A DNA stretch of 64,000 bases from Streptomyces sp. NBC_01317 (GCF_035961655.1 NZ_CP108393.1:806001-870000); one strand, 5' to 3'. Counted from the first letter of the stretch, positions 15,117 to 23,800 are shown. The notes: a model not told the origin generated them from the letters alone. Program-made: numbers and translations.

Positions 15117-16373
15117 GTCGAAGATGACCGCCACCGGGGCCAGTTGTTCCGCCAGGTCGCCGAAGTCGGCGTCGATCCGTTCGCGGTCGGCGCGGGGCAG
15201 GGCCGCCGGCGCCCGCCAGCCGCCGTGGGACGCCAGTGCGTCCAGGTCCCGCTCCGTGGTCCGCAGTCCGCTGTCGACGCGCGGCAGGCCGGTGTCGCGG
15301 GGGGTCAGCAACGGCCGCAGCAGCGTGACCAGTTCGGCGGTGCCGTCCAGTCCGGCGCGGGCCGACGCGAGGGAGGTGCCGCTGCCGAAGTCGGAGCGGC
15401 CCGTGAGGTCCTGCTGGATGCTGTCCTCGGTGATCTCGTGGGTACGCAGGCCCAGGTCGACCGGCTCCATGCGGGTGTCCGTCCACGTGGTCCGGAGCGT
15501 CCGTACATCCGCCGCCAGCCGGTCGGCGGGACCGCGCAGCCCCTTCGCCGGCTCGCCGTGCCACAGGCCGTACTCGACCCGGTGGAAACCGGTGAAGTCC
15601 GGGTCGTGCGGGCCGCCGGGCAGCCCGGCGTCGGTGCCGTCCACGGCGGCGCCGAGGTCCCCGAACGCGCCGTACGCGCCCCCGAGCCTGACGAACGCCA
15701 GGTGGGCGGGCAGCCAGGCGGCGCGCGCGGCGGCCAGGTCTCCCCGGTCGACCGCGTCGCGCAGTGTGCCGACCCGGGCCACCACCCCGCCGAACCCGTC
15801 GGCCACCCACTTCTGGTAGGCGAGGGTCACGGGGATCAGGTCGTGGGTGTTGACGGGCAGTACGGCCGGGCCGCCCCGGGCGGGGCCCCGGCTGATCCGT
15901 ACGGCCGCCCCCGTGACCGCGTCGGTGTCCTCGACCAGGCAGCGGAAGGTGTACGTGCCACGGCCCAGGGTCACCCGGATCGGGCGGGTCGTGCCGGGCG
16001 CGAGCCCGTCGACCTCGCCGAGCAACGCGCCGGTGGAGTCGGTGAGATGGACCTCGGCGGCGCTGGTGGTGTCGTTGCGCACGTCGAAGACCTGGAGTCC
16101 CGGCCGGGGGTGCTGCCAGCCCTTGCCGCAGGTCTCCGCGGCGTCCGACGCCTCGACGGCTGTGTGCGGCAGACCGTCAGCGGCCGGGTCGGCCCGCCGG
16201 GCCACGGCCCGCGCGGTGTGTCCGCCGGGGTGCGCGAGGGCGAGCGCGCCGCCCGTGCCCGCCAGGACGAGACACACGGCGAGCGCCACACGTCCGGGTC
16301 GTACCCGGCGGGCGGGCGGAGGGCCTGCCTGCGGTCCCGGGGGGACGTGGTGGAAGAAGTCACGTAGCGGCAC
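15099..16373 (-). CDS. efeO: EfeO-type iron-binding protein (cupredoxin + M75 imelysin-like)
   Basis: A 424-residue periplasmic-type component of the EfeUOB iron transporter. A hydrophobic signal/anchor (about 27-47) is followed by a cupredoxin-like domain (about 80-165, containing the sole nearby Cys residues in ETCGKGW and TFRCLVED) and a C-terminal M75 helical domain with the HxxE metal motif HRVEYGLW. It is translationally coupled to efeB by a 4-bp overlap. The FTR1-type permease EfeU, normally the first gene, is not next to it here, so ferrous iron would need a permease encoded elsewhere. Confidence 0.9.
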   Translation of the reverse strand: MPLRDFFHHVPPGPQAGPPPARRVRPGRVALAVCLVLAGTGGALALAHPGGHTARAVARRADPAADGLPHTAVEASDAAETCGKGWQHPRPGLQVFDVRNDTTSAAEVHLTDSTGALLGEVDGLAPGTTRPIRVTLGRGTYTFRCLVEDTDAVTGAAVRISRGPARGGPAVLPVNTHDLIPVTLAYQKWVADGFGGVVARVGTLRDAVDRGDLAAARAAWLPAHLAFVRLGGAYGAFGDLGAAVDGTDAGLPGGPHDPDFTGFHRVEYGLWHGEPAKGLRGPADRLAADVRTLRTTWTDTRMEPVDLGLRTHEITEDSIQQDLTGRSDFGSGTSLASARAGLDGTAELVTLLRPLLTPRDTGLPRVDSGLRTTERDLDALASHGGWRAPAALPRADRERIDADFGDLAEQLAPVAVIFDVRRTS

Positions 16374-16444
16374 GGAAATGGATGCTAGTTGCAGTTATCG
16401 CGGCGGCCGGGGACGACTCGGTGAAGTTCGGCCGAAATCAAGAT

Positions 16445-16474
16445 GTCCGGCCGGCGCGGGGGCGCCGGCCGGAC
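16445..16474. terminator. Terminator hairpin after the 56-residue peptide gene
   Basis: GTCCGGCCGGCGC - GGGG - GCGCCGGCCGGAC, perfect 13-bp arms, 63-92 bp after the small gene's stop and before efeO. It separates the peptide gene from the efeO operon, implying that the peptide is its own transcription unit or ends the upstream one. Confidence 0.8.
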
Positions 16475-16536
16475 GGACGTCTTCCGGCGTCGGTACGGTC
16501 AGCCGTACGGTCGGTCCGCACGGCCGGTCGGCACCG

Positions 16537-16707
16537 TCAGTCGATTCCGCGCAGGATGTGCGGCTCCGAGAGGTCGTCCTCGTACCCCGCCAGCCGGATC
16601 GGGGCCGACCTGGCCCACACTTCGAGGTTGCCGAGCTTCTCGGGTCTGCGGGTCGGTTCCCCGGGCTCCGCGGCCCGTTCCTCGCTCGTCTTGATGTCTG
16701 GTGTCAC
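16537..16707 (-). CDS. 56-residue orphan peptide of unknown function
   Basis: A GTG start at 16707 with an AGAGGAG ribosome site and a dedicated terminator support a real gene. The N-terminal half is charged and Pro/Glu-rich (TSEERAAEPGEPTRRPEK); the C-terminal half is more ordered-looking: LGNLEVWARSAPIRLAGYED then acidic DLSEPHILRGID. There is no signal peptide, no Cys and no transmembrane segment. The leader-plus-short-core look suggests a possible ribosomal-peptide precursor, but no maturation enzyme is adjacent except the odd SDR 225 bp upstream on the same strand. I do not recognise the family with confidence. Confidence 0.6.
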   Translation of the reverse strand: MTPDIKTSEERAAEPGEPTRRPEKLGNLEVWARSAPIRLAGYEDDLSEPHILRGID

Positions 16708-16932
16708 GGCGCACTCCTCTGTGTCGCGCAACTCTGGGACAGGGGCAGTTCCGTCGCGGTGGCGCCGTCTACTCGGGCGGGACCGCGGCCGTGGTAGTGG
16801 GCCTGTCCCCGCGCGGCCGTGAGGATGGTGTATCCCCGGGTGTTGGCCGCGTGTGCCCCTCAGATTAACCAGATGAGCGGCTGTCCGCTCGACCGGGCTC
16901 ACCGGGGAGTGACGTTTCCGGCCGAACGGCCC

Positions 16933-18405
16933 CTACCAGTTGGCGGGCGCGTAGTCCTTGAGGAAGCAGCCGTACAGGGCCTCGCCGCGCTCGCCGCGCA
17001 CGATCGGGTCGTACACACGCGCCGCGCCGTCGATGAGGTCGAGCGGGGCGTGGAAACCCTCGTCGGCCAGGCGCATCTTGTCCGGGTGCGGGCGCTCGTC
17101 CGTGATCCAGCCGGTGTCGACGGCCGTCATGAGGATGCCGTCGGACTCGAACATCTCCTGGGCGCTGGTCCGGGTGAGCATGTTCAGCGCGGCCTTGGCC
17201 ATGTTCGTGTGCGGGTGCCCCGCCCCCTTGTAACCACGGCTGAAAACACCCTCCATGGCGGAGACGTTGACCACGTACGTGTGGGTCGCCGCGGCGGCGG
17301 CCATCGCCTGGCGCAGCCGGCTGATGAGGATGAAGGGCGCGGTGGAGTTGCACAGCTGGACTTCGAGCAGTTCGACCGCGTCGACGTCGGAGACCGTCTG
17401 CACCCAGCTGTTGGTGTGGTGCAGGTCGGGTACGAGGCCGCCGGCGTCGATGGCGGTGCCCGCCTCGATCCTGGCGAGGCTGGCCGAACCGCCGACCAGC
17501 GCGAGTCCGGTGACGTCCGTGGCGGACAGGGCCTCGGCCGCCCCGGAGGGCAGGACCGCCTGGGCGCCGCTGCCGAAGGCACCGATGACGTGCGAGGCGG
17601 GCAGTTCCCCGGCGGGCAGCGGCGCGGACTCGGCGGCGAGCAGCTCGCTGTAGGCCCGCGGGGAGCGGCGTACCGTCTGGGCCGCGTTGTTGATCAGGAT
17701 GTCCAGCGGGCCCTCGGCGGCGACGGAGTCGGCGAGCGCGACGACCTGGGCGGGGTCCCGCAGGTCGATGCCGACGATCTTGAGCCGGTGGATCCACTCG
17801 TCGCTGTCCTCCATCGCCTTGAAACGGCGGATCGCGTCGGTGGGGAAGCGGGTGGTGATGGTGGTGTGGGCGCCGTCGCGCAGCAGGCGCAGCGCGATGT
17901 ACATGCCGATCTTGGCCCGGCCGCCGGTGAGCAGGGCGCGGCGGCCCGTGAGGTCCGTACGGGCGTCCCTGCGGGCGCGGTTCTCGGCGGCGCAGGACGG
18001 GCAGAGCTGGTGGTAGAACGCGTCGACCTCGACGTAGCGGGTCTTGCAGATGTAGCAGGAGCGGGGGCGCCGGAGGATGCCCGCGATCTCCCCCGCGACG
18101 GACGACGACGGCAGCAGCCCCTGTGTCTCGTCGTCGATCCGCTCGGCGGAGCCGGTGGCGGTGGCCTCGGTGACCGACCGGTCGTGGGCGGTCTTCGAGG
18201 CGCGGCGCTCCTGGCGGCGGCGCTGCTTCACCGTCCGGTAGATCCCGGCGGTGGCCCGGCGCACGGCGATCGCGTCGGGGTGGTCGACGTCGATCTTGTC
18301 GAGTTCGTCCAGCACGCTCAGACAGACGGCCAGCCGGTCGGGGTCGATGCCGGGGCCGTGCGCCAGGCTCTCGCCGTTCGCCGGGTTGTCCTCTGTCACC
18401 GTCAT
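16933..18405 (-). CDS. SDR-fold protein with N-terminal zinc ribbon, catalytic Tyr missing
   Basis: A 490-residue protein, about twice a classical short-chain dehydrogenase. The N-terminal 110 residues are helical and basic. A C-x2-C...C-x2-C zinc ribbon follows (C117, C120, C135, C138), then an SDR Rossmann domain with nucleotide motif LLTGGRAKIG (TGG at 160-162, final Gly167) and NNAAQ (239-243). The Ser region VNVSAMEG is present, but the YxxxK motif reads THR-N-M-A-K at 400-404, so Thr replaces the catalytic Tyr. It may bind NAD(P) without classical redox chemistry. The 225-bp gap downstream leads to the orphan peptide gene. Confidence 0.8.
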   Translation of the reverse strand: MTVTEDNPANGESLAHGPGIDPDRLAVCLSVLDELDKIDVDHPDAIAVRRATAGIYRTVKQRRRQERRASKTAHDRSVTEATATGSAERIDDETQGLLPSSSVAGEIAGILRRPRSCYICKTRYVEVDAFYHQLCPSCAAENRARRDARTDLTGRRALLTGGRAKIGMYIALRLLRDGAHTTITTRFPTDAIRRFKAMEDSDEWIHRLKIVGIDLRDPAQVVALADSVAAEGPLDILINNAAQTVRRSPRAYSELLAAESAPLPAGELPASHVIGAFGSGAQAVLPSGAAEALSATDVTGLALVGGSASLARIEAGTAIDAGGLVPDLHHTNSWVQTVSDVDAVELLEVQLCNSTAPFILISRLRQAMAAAAATHTYVVNVSAMEGVFSRGYKGAGHPHTNMAKAALNMLTRTSAQEMFESDGILMTAVDTGWITDERPHPDKMRLADEGFHAPLDLIDGAARVYDPIVRGERGEALYGCFLKDYAPANW

Positions 18406-18466
18406 CGCCGCTGCCGTTCCTCACTCGCCCGTGCGCTGTGCGCGGGTCACTCGTGCGCAGGTCAGG

Positions 18467-18494
18467 AGCATACCGATGTGTCGGGTGTCAACAA
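18467..18494 (-). promoter_or_regulatory. Candidate promoter for the SDR gene
   Basis: On the minus strand TTGTTG (18489-18494) and TATGCT (18467-18472) are 16 bp apart, about 60 bp upstream of the SDR start. TATGCT is a good Streptomyces -10 form; the -35 match is moderate, and an overlapping TTGACA is shifted by three bases. Confidence 0.4.
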
Positions 18495-18505
18495 AATCCC
18501 TCAGG

Positions 18506-19219
18506 TCACCCGGTGCTCACCCGGCTGGTGTCCGGCAGCGGGACGCGGGCGTCGAGGAACGTGGTGGTCCTACGGAGCCGGAAGCCGAGCGATTCGTACA
18601 GCCTGATGGCGTTCGTGTTCTGCGCGGCGGTGTGCAGGAACGGGACGTCGCCGCGCTCCCGGATGCCGTGGGCGACGGCCAGGACGAGCCGCGCCGCCAG
18701 TCCCTGGCCCCGGTGGGCGGGGTCGGTGCAGACGGCGCTGATCTCTGTGTGGCCGACCGGCCGCATCCGCTCCCCGGCCAGGGCGACGAGCGCCCCCTCG
18801 CGGCGGATGCCGAGGTAGGTGCCCATCTCGATGGTGCGGGGCATGAAGGGGCCCGGCTGGGTGCGCGCGACCAGGTCGAGGATCTCGTGGACGTCGTCGG
18901 CGCCGAGCCGTACCGCCTCCTCGTCGGGGGCGGCGGCCACCCCGTCGTCGATCATCTGCACCCCGTCGATGCTGAAGGTGATCTCCCAGTCGGCGGGCGG
19001 GGGCACCCGCAGGCCGGGGAGCGCGACGGTGTTGCCGGGGCCGGTGATCGCGGCGATGTCTGCCCAGTCCTCGTCGTTCGGCTGGTCGGGGAGCGCCAGC
19101 CAGGGCGACACCTCGGGCGGGTAGCGCAGCAGCCGGCCCCGCCGTTCGGCGAAGTGCGCGTGCGGTCCGCTCAGGGAGGAGTAGGCGGGGTTGTCCAACG
19201 GGTGCGACACGGTGTTCAT
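18506..19219 (-). CDS. GNAT-family N-acetyltransferase
   Basis: A 237-residue acetyltransferase. The GNAT fold is in the C-terminal half: TEISAVCTDPAHRGQGLAAR is the acetyl-CoA pyrophosphate-binding motif A, and LHTAAQNTNAIRLYESLGFR is motif B. The N-terminal 100 residues (WLALPDQPNDEDWADIAAI) are typical of the FR47-like subgroup. The substrate is unknown. Its ATG overlaps the stop of the oxidoreductase gene (ATGA at 19216-19219), so the two are co-translated. Confidence 0.85.
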   Translation of the reverse strand: MNTVSHPLDNPAYSSLSGPHAHFAERRGRLLRYPPEVSPWLALPDQPNDEDWADIAAITGPGNTVALPGLRVPPPADWEITFSIDGVQMIDDGVAAAPDEEAVRLGADDVHEILDLVARTQPGPFMPRTIEMGTYLGIRREGALVALAGERMRPVGHTEISAVCTDPAHRGQGLAARLVLAVAHGIRERGDVPFLHTAAQNTNAIRLYESLGFRLRRTTTFLDARVPLPDTSRVSTG

Positions 19220-20139
19220 GCTCCGATCTCGATGACGATCTTGCCCTTGATGTGGCCCTCTTCCACGGCGCGCAGCGCCTCGCCGGCCCGCTCCAGCGGG
19301 TACGTCCGGGTGACGTACGGCCGCAGCACCCCGCTCACCACGAGCTTCGCGACCTCGTCCAGGACCTCCGCGTTGCGCGACCGCAGCACGGGCTGCCCGC
19401 CGAGGCGCGCGACCGTCGCCCGGTCGCCCGCGCTGATCACTTTCGTACGGTCCTCGACGAGGACGGCCACGGCCTCCAGGTCGGCGCCGCCGACCAGGTC
19501 GAACACCGCGTCGATCCCGTCGGGCGCCACGGCCCGCACGCGCGCCGCGACGTCGGGGCCGGGGGTCAGGTGGACGGCGCCGAGCGATTCCACGAAGTCC
19601 TTCTTGCCGGCGCTCGCCGTGCCGACGACCCGCAGGCCGCGGCCGACCGCGATCTGGGCGGCGGCGACGCCGACCCCGCCGCCGACGCCCGTGATCAGGA
19701 GGGTGGCGCCGGGCGGGAGGTCCAGCTGGGTGACGCCGTCGTACGCGGCCGCGGCGGCGACCGGCAGCGTGGCGGCGTCCGTGAACGACAGCGCGTCCGG
19801 CTTGTGCGCGGCGATCCCGACCGGGACGAGGGTGTGTTCCGCGTACCCGCCGGTGGCGGCGGAGCCGAAGACGGGGTCGCCGACCGCGAACCCCGTGACG
19901 TCGGGTCCGGTGGCCTCGACCACGCCGGAGACCTCTCCGCCGAAGACGACGGGGAACCGCGGCGGCGGGTCGCCGGGCCTGCTGTAGCCGGTACGGAGTT
20001 TGTGGTCGAGCGGGTCCACACCGGCCGCGCGGACGGCGACGCGCACCTGTCCCGGGCCCGGTGCGGGTTTCTCCGGCAGCTCCACGAGCGCTTCCGTCTC
20101 GGGGCCGCCGTTGCGGGTGAAGACATACGCCTGAGTCAT
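19216..20139 (-). CDS. Zinc-independent quinone oxidoreductase/MDR alcohol dehydrogenase
   Basis: A 307-residue MDR-superfamily NADPH oxidoreductase without zinc-ligand cysteines. The GroES-like N-terminal domain has RAAGVDPLDHKLRTG; the Rossmann domain has ITGVGGGVGVAAAQIA. The start MTQAYVFTRNGGPE with a GAGGAG ribosome site is preferred over an extension into the upstream gap. It probably detoxifies quinones or enones. It is coupled to the GNAT gene downstream. The gap 20140-20366 contains a duplicated 14-bp unit (TCGCTGGGCCTCGG, about 20167-20194) and the glgC terminator. Confidence 0.85.
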   Translation of the reverse strand: MTQAYVFTRNGGPETEALVELPEKPAPGPGQVRVAVRAAGVDPLDHKLRTGYSRPGDPPPRFPVVFGGEVSGVVEATGPDVTGFAVGDPVFGSAATGGYAEHTLVPVGIAAHKPDALSFTDAATLPVAAAAAYDGVTQLDLPPGATLLITGVGGGVGVAAAQIAVGRGLRVVGTASAGKKDFVESLGAVHLTPGPDVAARVRAVAPDGIDAVFDLVGGADLEAVAVLVEDRTKVISAGDRATVARLGGQPVLRSRNAEVLDEVAKLVVSGVLRPYVTRTYPLERAGEALRAVEEGHIKGKIVIEIGA

Positions 20140-20288
20140 GGGAACTCCTCGGTTCGGCCGACGCGGTCGCTGGGCCTCGGTCGCTGGGCCTCGGCCCACA
20201 AAGGAGGGAAAGCGAATCACCGGACGGCTATTCCCGAGGTCACGCGCTGTTCATACCCTCGCAACAAGCCGCGACGAGGCGCGGCGGA

Positions 20289-20320
20289 GCGGGCGGCCGG
20301 GGATCTCCCCGGCCGCCCGC
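20289..20320. terminator. Terminator for glgA-glgC
   Basis: GCGGGCGGCCGGGGA - TC - TCCCCGGCCGCCCGC, perfect 15-bp arms, 47 bp downstream of the glgC stop on the minus strand. It is followed by duplicated GGCCGACGGGGTC units (about 20341-20370) at the glgC 3' end. Confidence 0.8.
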
Positions 20321-20366
20321 CGTACCGCGCGTCCTTGTGTCGGCCGACGGGGTCGGGCCGACGGGG

Positions 20367-21584
20367 TCAGGCGACGACCTGGCCCTTGCCGAGGGCGATG
20401 ATGCCGTTCTTGGAGACGGTGTAGAGCACCCCGTCCCGCTCGGGGTTGACGCCGATCGTCGCGCCCGGCGGCACGTCCACGTTCTTGTCGAGAATCGCGT
20501 TCCTGACGACCGCGCCCCGCCCGATCCGTACGTTGTCGTGGAGCACCGACCCCTGCACCACCGCACCCTCCGAGACGACCACCCCGGGCGAGAGGACGGA
20601 GCGGGTGACCTGGCCCCGGATGACACAGCCGGGGCTGACGATCGACTCGCCCGCGATGCCGCCCGCCACGAAGCGCGCGGGCGGCAGCTGGGTCGAGTGG
20701 GTGTAGATGGGCCAGCGGCGGTTGTCGAGGTTGAAGGCGGGCTGGTGCGAGATCAGGTCCATGTGCGCGTCGTAGTACGAGTCGAGCGTGCCGACGTCAC
20801 GCCAGTAGCCGTGTTCGGCGGGCGTCTCGCCGGGGACGTGGTTCTCGGTGAAGTCGTACACCTGGGCCGCGCCGCGCTCGGTGAGCATCGGCAGGATGGA
20901 GCCGCCCATGTCGTGCACGGAGTTCTCGTCCTCCGCGTCCCGGTGCAGGGCGTCCACGAGGACCTTCGTCGTGAAGAGGTAGTTGCCCATCGAGGCGAAG
21001 ACGTGCCCGGGGTCCCCCGGCAGACCCGGCGGGTCGGCCGGCTTCTCCAGGAAGCTGTCGACCTGGACACCGTCCGAGGCCGGGGTGATGATCCCGAACG
21101 AGGAGGCCTCGGCCTTGGGCACTCTGATCCCGGCGACGGTGACACCCGCGCCGTTCTCGATGTGCTGCTGGAGCATCTGGCGCGGGTCCATGCGGTACAC
21201 GTGGTCGGCGCCGAAGACGGCGATGTAGTCGGGCTGTTCGTCGTGGACGAGGTTGAGCGACTGGAGGATCGCGTCCGCGCTGCCCAGGTACCAGTGCGGG
21301 CCGAGCCGCTGCTGGGCGGGGACCGGGGTGACGTAGTTCCCCAGCAGGCTCGACATCCGCCAGGTGGTGGTCACATGGCGGTCCAGTGAGTGCGACTTGT
21401 ACTGCGTGAGCACGCAGATGCGCAGGATGTCCGCGTTCACCAGGTTGGACAGGACAAAATCGACGAGGCGGTACGTACCGCCGAACGTCACCGCCGGTTT
21501 GGCCCGGTCCGCGGTGAGCGGCATCAGGCGTTTGCCTTCCCCGCCCGCCAGAACGATTCCGAGCACCGAAGGTCCACCGCGCAT
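20367..21584 (-). CDS. glgC: Glucose-1-phosphate adenylyltransferase
   Basis: A 405-residue ADP-glucose pyrophosphorylase, making ADP-glucose for glycogen or maltosyl-phosphate glucan synthesis. The nucleotide-binding N-terminus [24 protein letters not shown], the ADHVYRMD block and the left-handed beta-helix C-terminus ([21 protein letters not shown]...) are all present at full length. It is 25 bp downstream of glgA on the same strand, forming a two-gene operon closed by a strong terminator. Confidence 0.96.
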   Translation of the reverse strand: MRGGPSVLGIVLAGGEGKRLMPLTADRAKPAVTFGGTYRLVDFVLSNLVNADILRICVLTQYKSHSLDRHVTTTWRMSSLLGNYVTPVPAQQRLGPHWYLGSADAILQSLNLVHDEQPDYIAVFGADHVYRMDPRQMLQQHIENGAGVTVAGIRVPKAEASSFGIITPASDGVQVDSFLEKPADPPGLPGDPGHVFASMGNYLFTTKVLVDALHRDAEDENSVHDMGGSILPMLTERGAAQVYDFTENHVPGETPAEHGYWRDVGTLDSYYDAHMDLISHQPAFNLDNRRWPIYTHSTQLPPARFVAGGIAGESIVSPGCVIRGQVTRSVLSPGVVVSEGAVVQGSVLHDNVRIGRGAVVRNAILDKNVDVPPGATIGVNPERDGVLYTVSKNGIIALGKGQVVA

Positions 21585-21609
21585 CGCCGCTCCCTACTCG
21601 TCCGTACTC

Positions 21610-22800
21610 TCAGAAGCCCTGATCGGACTTCAGCAGCTTCCGGTACACCTCGCGCGTACGCAGGGCCACCTGGTCCCAGCCGAATTCGCGTACGGCGCGC
21701 TCCCGTCCCGCTACCCCCATCGCGGCCGCCGACTCCGGATCGTCCAGAACCCGGTTGAGGGTTTCGGTGAGGGCGGACTCGAAGGCGGCCGGGTGGCGCT
21801 CGTCGTACGGCACGAGCAGGCCCGTACGCCCGTCGTCCACGACCTCCGGGATGCCGCCGACCGCGGAGGCGACCACGGCCGTCCCGCAGGCCATCGCCTC
21901 CAGGTTGACGATGCCGAGCGGTTCGTACACCGACGGGCAGACGAACACCGCCGCGTGCGTGAGCAGTTGGACCACCTCGGGGCGCGGCAGCATCTCGGGG
22001 ATCCAGTGCACGCCGTCGCGGGTGCGCTGCAACTCCTCGACCAGCTCGCGGAACTCGCGCTCGATCTCCGGGGTGTCCGGCGCGCCCGCGCACAGCACGA
22101 GCTGGGCGTCCGGGTCGAGGGCGCGGGCGGCGCGCAGCAGGTGCGGGACGCCCTTCTGGCGGGTGATGCGGCCGACGAAGAGGACAAACGGGCGGTCCGG
22201 GTCGAGGCCGATCCGCTCCAGCACGTCCGTGGCCGGATCCGGCCGGTACAGGTGGGTGTCGATGCCGTTGTGGACGACGTGCACCCGGTCCGGGTCGAGG
22301 GCGGGGTAGGCGGCGAGGATGTCGGCGCGCATGCCGTGGGAGACGGCGATCACGCCGTCGGCGGCCTCGACCGCCGTGCGCTCGGCCCAGCTGGAGAGCG
22401 CGTACCCGCCGCCGAGCTGCTCGGCCTTCCACGGGCGCAGGGGCTCCAGCGAGTGGGCCGTCATCACGTGCGGGATGCCGTGGAGGAGTTTGGCGACGTG
22501 GCCGGCGAGGTTCGCGTACCAGGTGTGGGAGTGGACCAGCTCGCGGCCTTCGAGCGCGGCGGCCATCGCCAGGTCCACCGAGAACGTGCGCAGCGCGTCG
22601 TTGGCGCTGTCGAGCCCGGCGGCGGCGCGGTGGCGGAACACCCGGTCGCGGGCGTCGGCCGCGGGGTCGGTGCTCTCGCCCCAGCAGTGCACGTCGAGAT
22701 CGGTCAGCGTCCGCAGCTCCCGGGCCAGGAACTCCACATGGACACCGGCCCCGCCGTAGACGTCCGGCGGATACTCCCGCGTCAGCAGCCCCACCCTCAC
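21610..22800 (-). CDS. glgA: Glycosyltransferase 4, GlgA/GlgM-type glycogen (maltose-1-phosphate) synthase
   Basis: A 396-residue GT4 glycosyltransferase using ADP-glucose. Features are the GT-B start VRVGLLTREYPPDVYGGAGVH, the donor site FVGRITRQKGVPHLL and the E-x7-E motif EPLGIVNLE. The start is a GTG; the preceding in-frame codons lack family sequence. Actinobacterial proteins of this type are known in Mycobacterium as GlgM, which forms alpha-maltose-1-phosphate, so glycogen synthase activity in the strict sense is not assured. It heads the glgA-glgC operon. Confidence 0.92.
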   Translation of the reverse strand: MRVGLLTREYPPDVYGGAGVHVEFLARELRTLTDLDVHCWGESTDPAADARDRVFRHRAAAGLDSANDALRTFSVDLAMAAALEGRELVHSHTWYANLAGHVAKLLHGIPHVMTAHSLEPLRPWKAEQLGGGYALSSWAERTAVEAADGVIAVSHGMRADILAAYPALDPDRVHVVHNGIDTHLYRPDPATDVLERIGLDPDRPFVLFVGRITRQKGVPHLLRAARALDPDAQLVLCAGAPDTPEIEREFRELVEELQRTRDGVHWIPEMLPRPEVVQLLTHAAVFVCPSVYEPLGIVNLEAMACGTAVVASAVGGIPEVVDDGRTGLLVPYDERHPAAFESALTETLNRVLDDPESAAAMGVAGRERAVREFGWDQVALRTREVYRKLLKSDQGF

Positions 22801-22895
22801 GCCGTACCCCTGTCGTAGCCCTGTCGTTGCCGCTGGATCGGAACAGTGCCGGTCAGCCTGCCACACGCGGTGTCAGGTGCCGACGTCAGTCATGG

Positions 22896-23615
22896 TCACC
22901 CGGAATCGGCCCCGGCGGAAGACCGGTGCGGAGGCCGGTCGAAGACGCAGTCCCCGCACAGCCCACCGGCCGGACACCGGTAGTGGAGACAGCAGCTCCG
23001 CCGTCGGAAGGACCCTGCCCCGTAATCGCCCGTGGCACGCAGGTCCCGGTGATCGAAAAGCTCGGCGGCCAGGGCGTGCGCCCGGGCCCCCGCCTCGGGC
23101 CGGCCGTTCCGGTGTCCCCAGGCGGCCAGCTCGCGTGCGGCCCCCGCGAGCGCGGAGGCCGCGTTGCCCCACAGCAGCCGGGGCGAGACGGGGCCGTCGC
23201 GGCGCAGGGCCTCGGCGAGCGGGACGAGATGGCCGTACTGCACGACCTCGCGGACGGTCTCGGCGGTGGCCGGAAACGTTCGGGTGCCGGCCAGCCAGAG
23301 GTCGTCGGGGGTGGTGAGGTCCGGGTCCCAGTGCAGCCGCTCGGGGTCCAGATCGGGCACCGCGTCCCCCAGAACGGCGCAACCGAGGGCGATGGACCAG
23401 AGGCGGGCGGCGAGGCCGAGCTGGGCGACGGACGCCGCGACCCTGCGCTCGGGCGCGCGCAGCCGGGCCGCCACCTTGTCGACGCGGGCCGTCAGGGGCG
23501 CGATACCGCCCTCGTACACGCGGGCCAGTGCGCCGTGCGCGCCGGGCGGCGGCTCGGTGCGCACCACGAAGAAGCCTCCTACGGAAGCGACTTCCGCCAG
23601 ATCCGTCCGGCTCAT
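22896..23615 (-). CDS. FhuF-type (2Fe-2S) ferric-iron reductase-like protein
   Basis: A 239-residue protein whose C-terminus has the FhuF-type [2Fe-2S] cluster motif C-C-x10-C-x2-C (RRSCCLHYRCPAGGLCGDC, about 205-223). The rest is helical (PLTARVDKVAARLRAPERRV, LWSIALGCAVLGDAVPDLDP), as in siderophore-iron reductases. It probably reduces iron from ferric siderophores in the cytoplasm. The ATG at 23615 has an AGAGAGG site. A direct repeat (23642-23678) just upstream is a candidate control site; I do not see a classical iron box. Confidence 0.8.
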   Translation of the reverse strand: MSRTDLAEVASVGGFFVVRTEPPPGAHGALARVYEGGIAPLTARVDKVAARLRAPERRVAASVAQLGLAARLWSIALGCAVLGDAVPDLDPERLHWDPDLTTPDDLWLAGTRTFPATAETVREVVQYGHLVPLAEALRRDGPVSPRLLWGNAASALAGAARELAAWGHRNGRPEAGARAHALAAELFDHRDLRATGDYGAGSFRRRSCCLHYRCPAGGLCGDCVFDRPPHRSSAGADSG

Positions 23616-23641
23616 CCGTACCTCTCTTCCGTCGTCACTGC

Positions 23642-23678
23642 GATCACTTATGGTGATGTTTTGGCCGATCATTTATGG
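23642..23678. promoter_or_regulatory. Direct repeat upstream of the FhuF-type gene
   Basis: GATCACTTATGG (23642-23653) and GATCATTTATGG (23667-23678) match in 11 of 12 positions with a 25-bp period. They lie 27-63 bp upstream of the start codon, in unusually AT-rich sequence for this genome, so they probably overlap the promoter. Confidence 0.5.
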
Positions 23679-23774
23679 AATGTGACCGGTCCCGCCCACG
23701 TGGACGGACGCGGCCCGCAGCGGTTTCCTCGGCGCTGACCTGCACGACCGTCTCTGGGTGGAGTTCCGGGACCG

Positions 23775-23800
23775 CCCCGTACTACGACCGTAGTACGGGG
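23775..23800. promoter_or_regulatory. 26-bp perfect palindrome between divergent genes
   Basis: Arms CCCCGTACTACG and CGTAGTACGGGG flank AC, without a mismatch. It sits 55 bp upstream of the DMT transporter start and 160 bp upstream of the divergent FhuF-type gene. The TACTACG/CGTAGTA core looks like a dimeric repressor operator (BlaI/CopY-type sites have a similar layout); a terminator hairpin is less likely between divergent starts. Confidence 0.55.
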
